64,000 bases of DNA from Pseudoduganella lutea. GTDB lineage: Bacteria; Pseudomonadota; Gammaproteobacteria; Burkholderiales; Burkholderiaceae_D. The position numbers and the translations under genes are program-made. Below, piece after piece: positions 63,153-64,000 of the stretch. The notes under the pieces are model-generated. The model had not been told where the DNA came from and searched no databases. It saw only the letters and a program-made list of their open reading frames with translations. Every line of letters begins with the position of its first letter. Position 1 is the stretch's first letter. The DNA lies in contig NZ_CP035913.1 in NCBI RefSeq assembly GCF_004209755.1, positions 7,378,001 to 7,442,000 on the forward strand, read 5' to 3'.

Positions 63153-64000
63153 GTGAAATTTTCAGCACGTCTCTTGCGCTCCGTGCTTGTTGGGGCATGG
63201 GCGGTCGGAATGGCGTTCCAATGTGCCGCCGAGCAAGCGCCGTCTGATGTTGAGGCGCTAATGAGCAACAACAGATGGAAGGAGGCATCGCGGGCAATTT
63301 TTCTGGAAGCAAAGTCCGCGAACAAATTTGAGTGGTCTATTCCGGCCGGACAGGCAAACGCCGGTTTCCTTGATGATGCCTTGGATACGATCGCCGGAAT
63401 GCATCCAAACACGCAGTCGAGCGCACTTCTGGCTCTTGTTGCAGATGTTCCGTCAATTCCGCCGAAACGTTCGGTCGAGTTGGTTCAGCGAGCACTTGCG
63501 TTGGCCCGGACGATGTCTGGGAAATCAGCGAATTATATAAAGTCCGGGGAATTGGCCAAGGTTGCTTTATTCTATTCGAGGCAGAGAGCAGAGCCGGATG
63601 CAAAAACGATCTTTGAAGAAGCCCTGAAAGCAGCTGAAAAAGGAGCGGATGAAGATGATAGTGGCGGCTACAGGCAAATTTCAGAAGCGCTAGTGCGTGA
63701 TCCGAAGGGTAGCCGGGACTGGATGGTTGTGCTTGTGGCCAAGCACCTTCAGCGGCAAGGGAAAAACGCCAATTCCGCGTTCGCGTACAGGGATTTGGCC
63801 GAAGTCGCCATTCGCCATACCAACCGTCAAATGGCATCGGAACTGATTGAGTCAGGAATTTCTGCGGCGAAAAACATCAGCCGAGAATCTATGCGGAAAT
63901 CAGCTCTTGAAGGGTTGGCAAATGTTGCAGTCGAGGCGGGATACACAAAAGGGCTGCCCAAAACCTCTCCTTATACGCAGGCCATTCAAGAGGCGCGTGC
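63153..64000 (+). CDS. Exported helical-repeat protein, cut by the window end
   Basis: An open frame starts at GTG 63153 (GGGAG seven bases upstream) and runs past the end of the window without a stop (282 codons seen). It has a signal peptide (about 1-26: LLRSVLVGAWAVGMAFQCAAE), then repeated helical pairs like TPR/Sel1-type repeats (ALMSNNRWKEASRAIFLEA, ELAKVALFYSRQRAEPDAKT, FAYRDLAEVAIRHTNRQMAS, SALEGLANVAVEAGYTKG). It is AT-richer than the genes to its left. Probably a periplasmic scaffold or binding protein; its function is unknown. Confidence 0.8.
   Translation, partial: MKFSARLLRSVLVGAWAVGMAFQCAAEQAPSDVEALMSNNRWKEASRAIFLEAKSANKFEWSIPAGQANAGFLDDALDTIAGMHPNTQSSALLALVADVPSIPPKRSVELVQRALALARTMSGKSANYIKSGELAKVALFYSRQRAEPDAKTIFEEALKAAEKGADEDDSGGYRQISEALVRDPKGSRDWMVVLVAKHLQRQGKNANSAFAYRDLAEVAIRHTNRQMASELIESGISAAKNISRESMRKSALEGLANVAVEAGYTKGLPKTSPYTQAIQEAR

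Overview
The window is a piece of a high-GC betaproteobacterial chromosome, most like Massilia or a related Oxalobacteraceae genus. That placement is inferred from GC-rich codon use, a selenocysteine formate dehydrogenase locus, the gene families present, and dispersed TGTCCGACA-type palindromes between genes. No rRNA gene, insertion sequence, CRISPR array or intact prophage was seen. The only RNA gene found is selC (tRNA-Sec).

Layout. (1) 1-10.5 kb: a KOW/SH3-like protein of unknown role with a structured leader, then a full selenoprotein locus. This holds fdnG (in-frame UGA plus a SECIS hairpin), fdxH, fdnI, fdhE, selA, selB and selC; the last four are the accessory and Sec-insertion genes that the UGA in fdnG requires. 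(2) 10.5-12 kb: a less GC-rich NIPSNAP/racemase-like pair next to selC. (3) 12-25.4 kb: mixed single genes, including a vWA lipoprotein, MBL hydrolase, haloperoxidase-like hydrolase, YoaK and TMEM175 membrane proteins, a GAF-GGDEF-EAL protein, a DUF72 protein, a CLC antiporter, a PQQ sugar dehydrogenase and an LprI-like protein. (4) 25.6-29 kb: a copper-type operon (His/Met-rich exported protein, TolC-like lipoprotein, Tat multicopper oxidase). (5) 29-34.1 kb: exporter RhtA, M28 peptidase, GNAT, glycine-zipper protein, histidine phosphatase and NUDIX.

(6) 34.4-55.5 kb is the most unusual part. Two convergent operons flank a pirin/OsmC/YdhR operon. The forward operon encodes a Ser/Thr kinase, a SEDS (FtsW/RodA-like) protein with a large extra N-terminal domain, an unrecognised protein, a membrane SH3 protein and an FHA protein. 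The reverse operon encodes a very large penicillin-binding transpeptidase, an HTH-like protein, two unrecognised or SPFH-like proteins, a tandem Lon-like domain protein, a zinc-ribbon/SPFH/coiled-coil protein and a SHOCT-kinase-coiled-coil-SUMF1 protein. The parts list (kinases, FHA, SEDS, PBP) resembles the actinobacterial pknB-pbpA-rodA-fhaA cell-wall signalling locus, here in a proteobacterium with added SPFH and Lon-like parts. The joint function is inference.

(7) 55.6-64 kb: an exported DRDGD-repeat protein, an RNase H-like protein, an MCP/CheW pair, an HD hydrolase, a DUF3857 transglutaminase-like protein, an MFS exporter, and a partial exported helical-repeat protein cut by the window end. 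Starts were moved from the longest open frame to the codon best supported by a ribosome binding site, signal peptide or overlap with the neighbouring stop.
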